Assembly: GCA_964431735.1 (NCBI GenBank)
Contig: CAYSLJ010000114.1
Coordinates: 1-23,197 of the forward strand
DNA from: CALARM01 sp964431735
GTDB lineage: Bacteria; Vulcanimicrobiota; SpSt-956; JAKJGF01
DNA length: 23,197 nt
Reading direction: 5' to 3'
Every line of letters begins with the position of its first letter. The stretch's first letter is position 1. A program made the position numbers and the translations under genes. The notes under the pieces were generated by a model. It had not been told where the DNA came from, ran no database searches, and saw nothing but the letters and a program-made list of their open reading frames with translations. Shown here one piece after another: positions 22,683 through 23,197 of the stretch.

Positions 22683-22897
22683 ATATTACTATTGAATATT
22701 GCACTATGTGAAATTATGAACCAAAGGCTTCAGGACTGAAGTCTGATATAGAGAAACATTTTCCCGGTGCAAGTATAAAGTTAATTCCTTCCGGCGGAGG
22801 TGTTTTTGAAGTAATGAAAGATGGAAAATTGATTTTTTCCAAGAAATCTCTGGGCCGCTTTCCTGAACACAGCGAGATTTTTGCTAAATTGAAGTAA
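22679..22897 (+). CDS. selW: SelW/Rdx-family thioredoxin-like selenoprotein, 72 aa with in-frame UGA
   Basis: The ATG has a perfect AAGGAGG (22665-22671) seven bases upstream. Translation runs MNITIEYCTM, UGA (22709-22711), NYEPKASGLKSDIEKHFPGA, then SIKLIPSGGGVFEVMKDGKL and IFSKKSLGRFPEHSEIFAKLK, ending at TAA. Reading UGA as selenocysteine (residue 11) gives the CxxU redox motif at residues 8-11, exactly where SelW/SelT/SelH (Rdx) proteins have it. The GGGVFEV and GRFP motifs and full length also fit. A SECIS-like hairpin starts 14 bases after the UGA. The Rdx family is thought to act in thiol-redox reactions of the cytoplasm. UGA is a stop in other genes here, so this is recoding and not a changed code. 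The cell should carry selA, selB, selC and selD elsewhere. It is flanked by repeats, so recent movement is possible. Confidence 0.87.
22726..22743 (+). promoter_or_regulatory. SECIS-like hairpin for UGA recoding
   Basis: GGCUUC (22726-22731) pairs with GAAGUC (22738-22743), six pairs with one G-U, extended by A22725-U22744, closing the loop AGGACU. The E. coli fdhF SECIS has the loop AGGUCU on a similar stem, 17 bases after its UGA; here the loop starts 20 bases after the UGA. This is the placement expected for a bacterial SelB-binding element inside the coding region. Confidence 0.75.
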
Positions 22898-22906
22898 ATT
22901 TTCATC

Positions 22907-22985
22907 TGTCAGCAGTCAGATTCTCCAGAGCCCGGCAGGGACAGGAGTGTGTTCCATATTTTTTTGTGCTAATTTGCCTGTTACG
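22907..22985. repeat. AGTCAGC remnant plus right half of a third long-hairpin element
   Basis: GTCAGCAGTCAG (22907-22918) resembles the array at 10816-10836. It is followed by CTCCAGAGCCCGGC-AGGGACAGGAGTGTG and AATTTGCCTGTTACGG, the right arm and right end of the element at 22019-22481; the left arm is missing. Confidence 0.75.
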
Positions 22986-22995
22986 GTAATAAGGA

Positions 22996-23114
22996 ACTGT
23001 CTGAAAATAATTACATCATAGTTATAATTTATATCGTGATGCGTAAAGCGTAACGCGTGACGCGAGGGTAATTATTGTTCTAACAATTTGCCGGAGTTAT
23101 TTTTCTTAAAGTCC
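22996..23114. repeat. MITE-like element with heptamer core, second copy
   Basis: The left arm ACTGTCTGAAAATAATT (22996-23012) is inverted in the right arm AGTTATTTTTCTTAAAGTC (23095-23113). The core array at 23035-23062 is CGTGATG, CGTAAAG, CGTAACG, CGTGACG, followed by CGAGG and AATTTGCCGG, as in the element at 2299-2418. Confidence 0.7.
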
Positions 23115-23117
23115 TAA

Positions 23118-23197
23118 GTACCGCTCCAGATAAGTCAGTATCCATTTCTAAAACCTGTCCCTGGCCGGACTCTTCCGGAAAAGATATGATCCTGTTG
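23118..23197. repeat. fourth long-hairpin element, left part, cut by the window end
   Basis: ACCGCTCCAGATAAG through CCTGTCCCTGG-CCGGACTCTTCCGG and AAAGATATGATCCTGTTG matches the left half of 22019-22110, with a few substitutions and a short deletion (GTG missing after CCCTG). Confidence 0.8.

Noticed and set aside
22679..22897. Reading the SelW-like gene as a pseudogene with a nonsense mutation
   Set aside because: The UGA falls exactly at the Sec position of CxxU, the rest of the frame is intact with conserved motifs, the Shine-Dalgarno is strong, and a SECIS-like hairpin follows.
1..23197. Alternative genetic code with UGA as a sense codon
   Set aside because: UGA ends several well-defined genes here (kinase at 3424-3426, acyl-ACP-reductase-like gene at 11787-11789, PilX-like gene at 22018-22020), so it is a stop in general.
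22019..23197. Insertion sequence or prophage end
   Set aside because: No transposase, integrase or phage gene is visible; only non-coding palindromic repeats are present.

Overview
The window looks like a piece of chromosome from an uncultured, AT-rich, probably anaerobic bacterium. This view rests on several genes: a phosphofructokinase with the pyrophosphate-type signature, a radical-SAM enzyme of the oxygen-independent haem b route (AhbD-like), a selenocysteine-containing SelW-like protein, and two sets of type IV/type II pseudopilin-like genes. UGA is a normal stop in most genes, so the one in-frame UGA in the SelW-like gene is best read as selenocysteine. I cannot assign a phylum from this sequence. 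No transposase, integrase, tRNA, rRNA or CRISPR array was seen.

Layout. 1-753: a promoter, one or two very small ORFs and remnants of an interspersed repeat. 754-2199: a secreted ankyrin-repeat protein. 2200-4833: a terminator-like hairpin, a repeat element, a 5'-truncated Gfo/Idh/MocA oxidoreductase, a tail-anchored Ser/Thr kinase (minus strand), and the last ~70 codons of a PHB-depolymerase/feruloyl-esterase-like gene. 4976-7145: an AhbD-like radical-SAM gene, apparently starting at ATA, overlapping a membrane-anchored HEAT-repeat gene. 7383-10814: three plus-strand metabolic genes (HAD phosphatase, FabF-like ketosynthase, PPi-type PFK). 10882-15721: minus-strand genes in two blocks. The first is dus followed by a class III aminotransferase. 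The second is a tightly overlapping trio: an SRPBCC protein, a homologue of cyanobacterial acyl-ACP reductase that keeps its catalytic cysteine, and a 'quinate 5-dehydrogenase'-named protein of unknown function. 15784-15971: a frameshifted fragment of a third PilX-like gene. 16154-22020: two tandem paralogous three-gene pseudopilin modules, each with its own promoter. 22019-23197: tandem long-hairpin repeats, the SelW-like selenoprotein gene with a SECIS-like hairpin, and more repeats.

The intergenic DNA is unusually rich in heptanucleotide tandem arrays (units of the CGTTACG/CGTCACG type, and unrelated heptamers AGCTGAT, AGTCAGC, AAGTGAA, ACTACTC). They lie next to gene ends, broken genes and palindromic MITE-like elements. 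Four broken or truncated genes lie beside such repeats, so the repeats seem tied to rearrangement here.

The most notable items are the selenoprotein that ordinary gene calling would miss, the acyl-ACP-reductase/SRPBCC/aminotransferase neighbourhood (a possible acyl-ACP to aldehyde to amine route), the duplicated pseudopilin modules with a third degenerate copy, and the AhbD-like gene lacking a canonical start codon.
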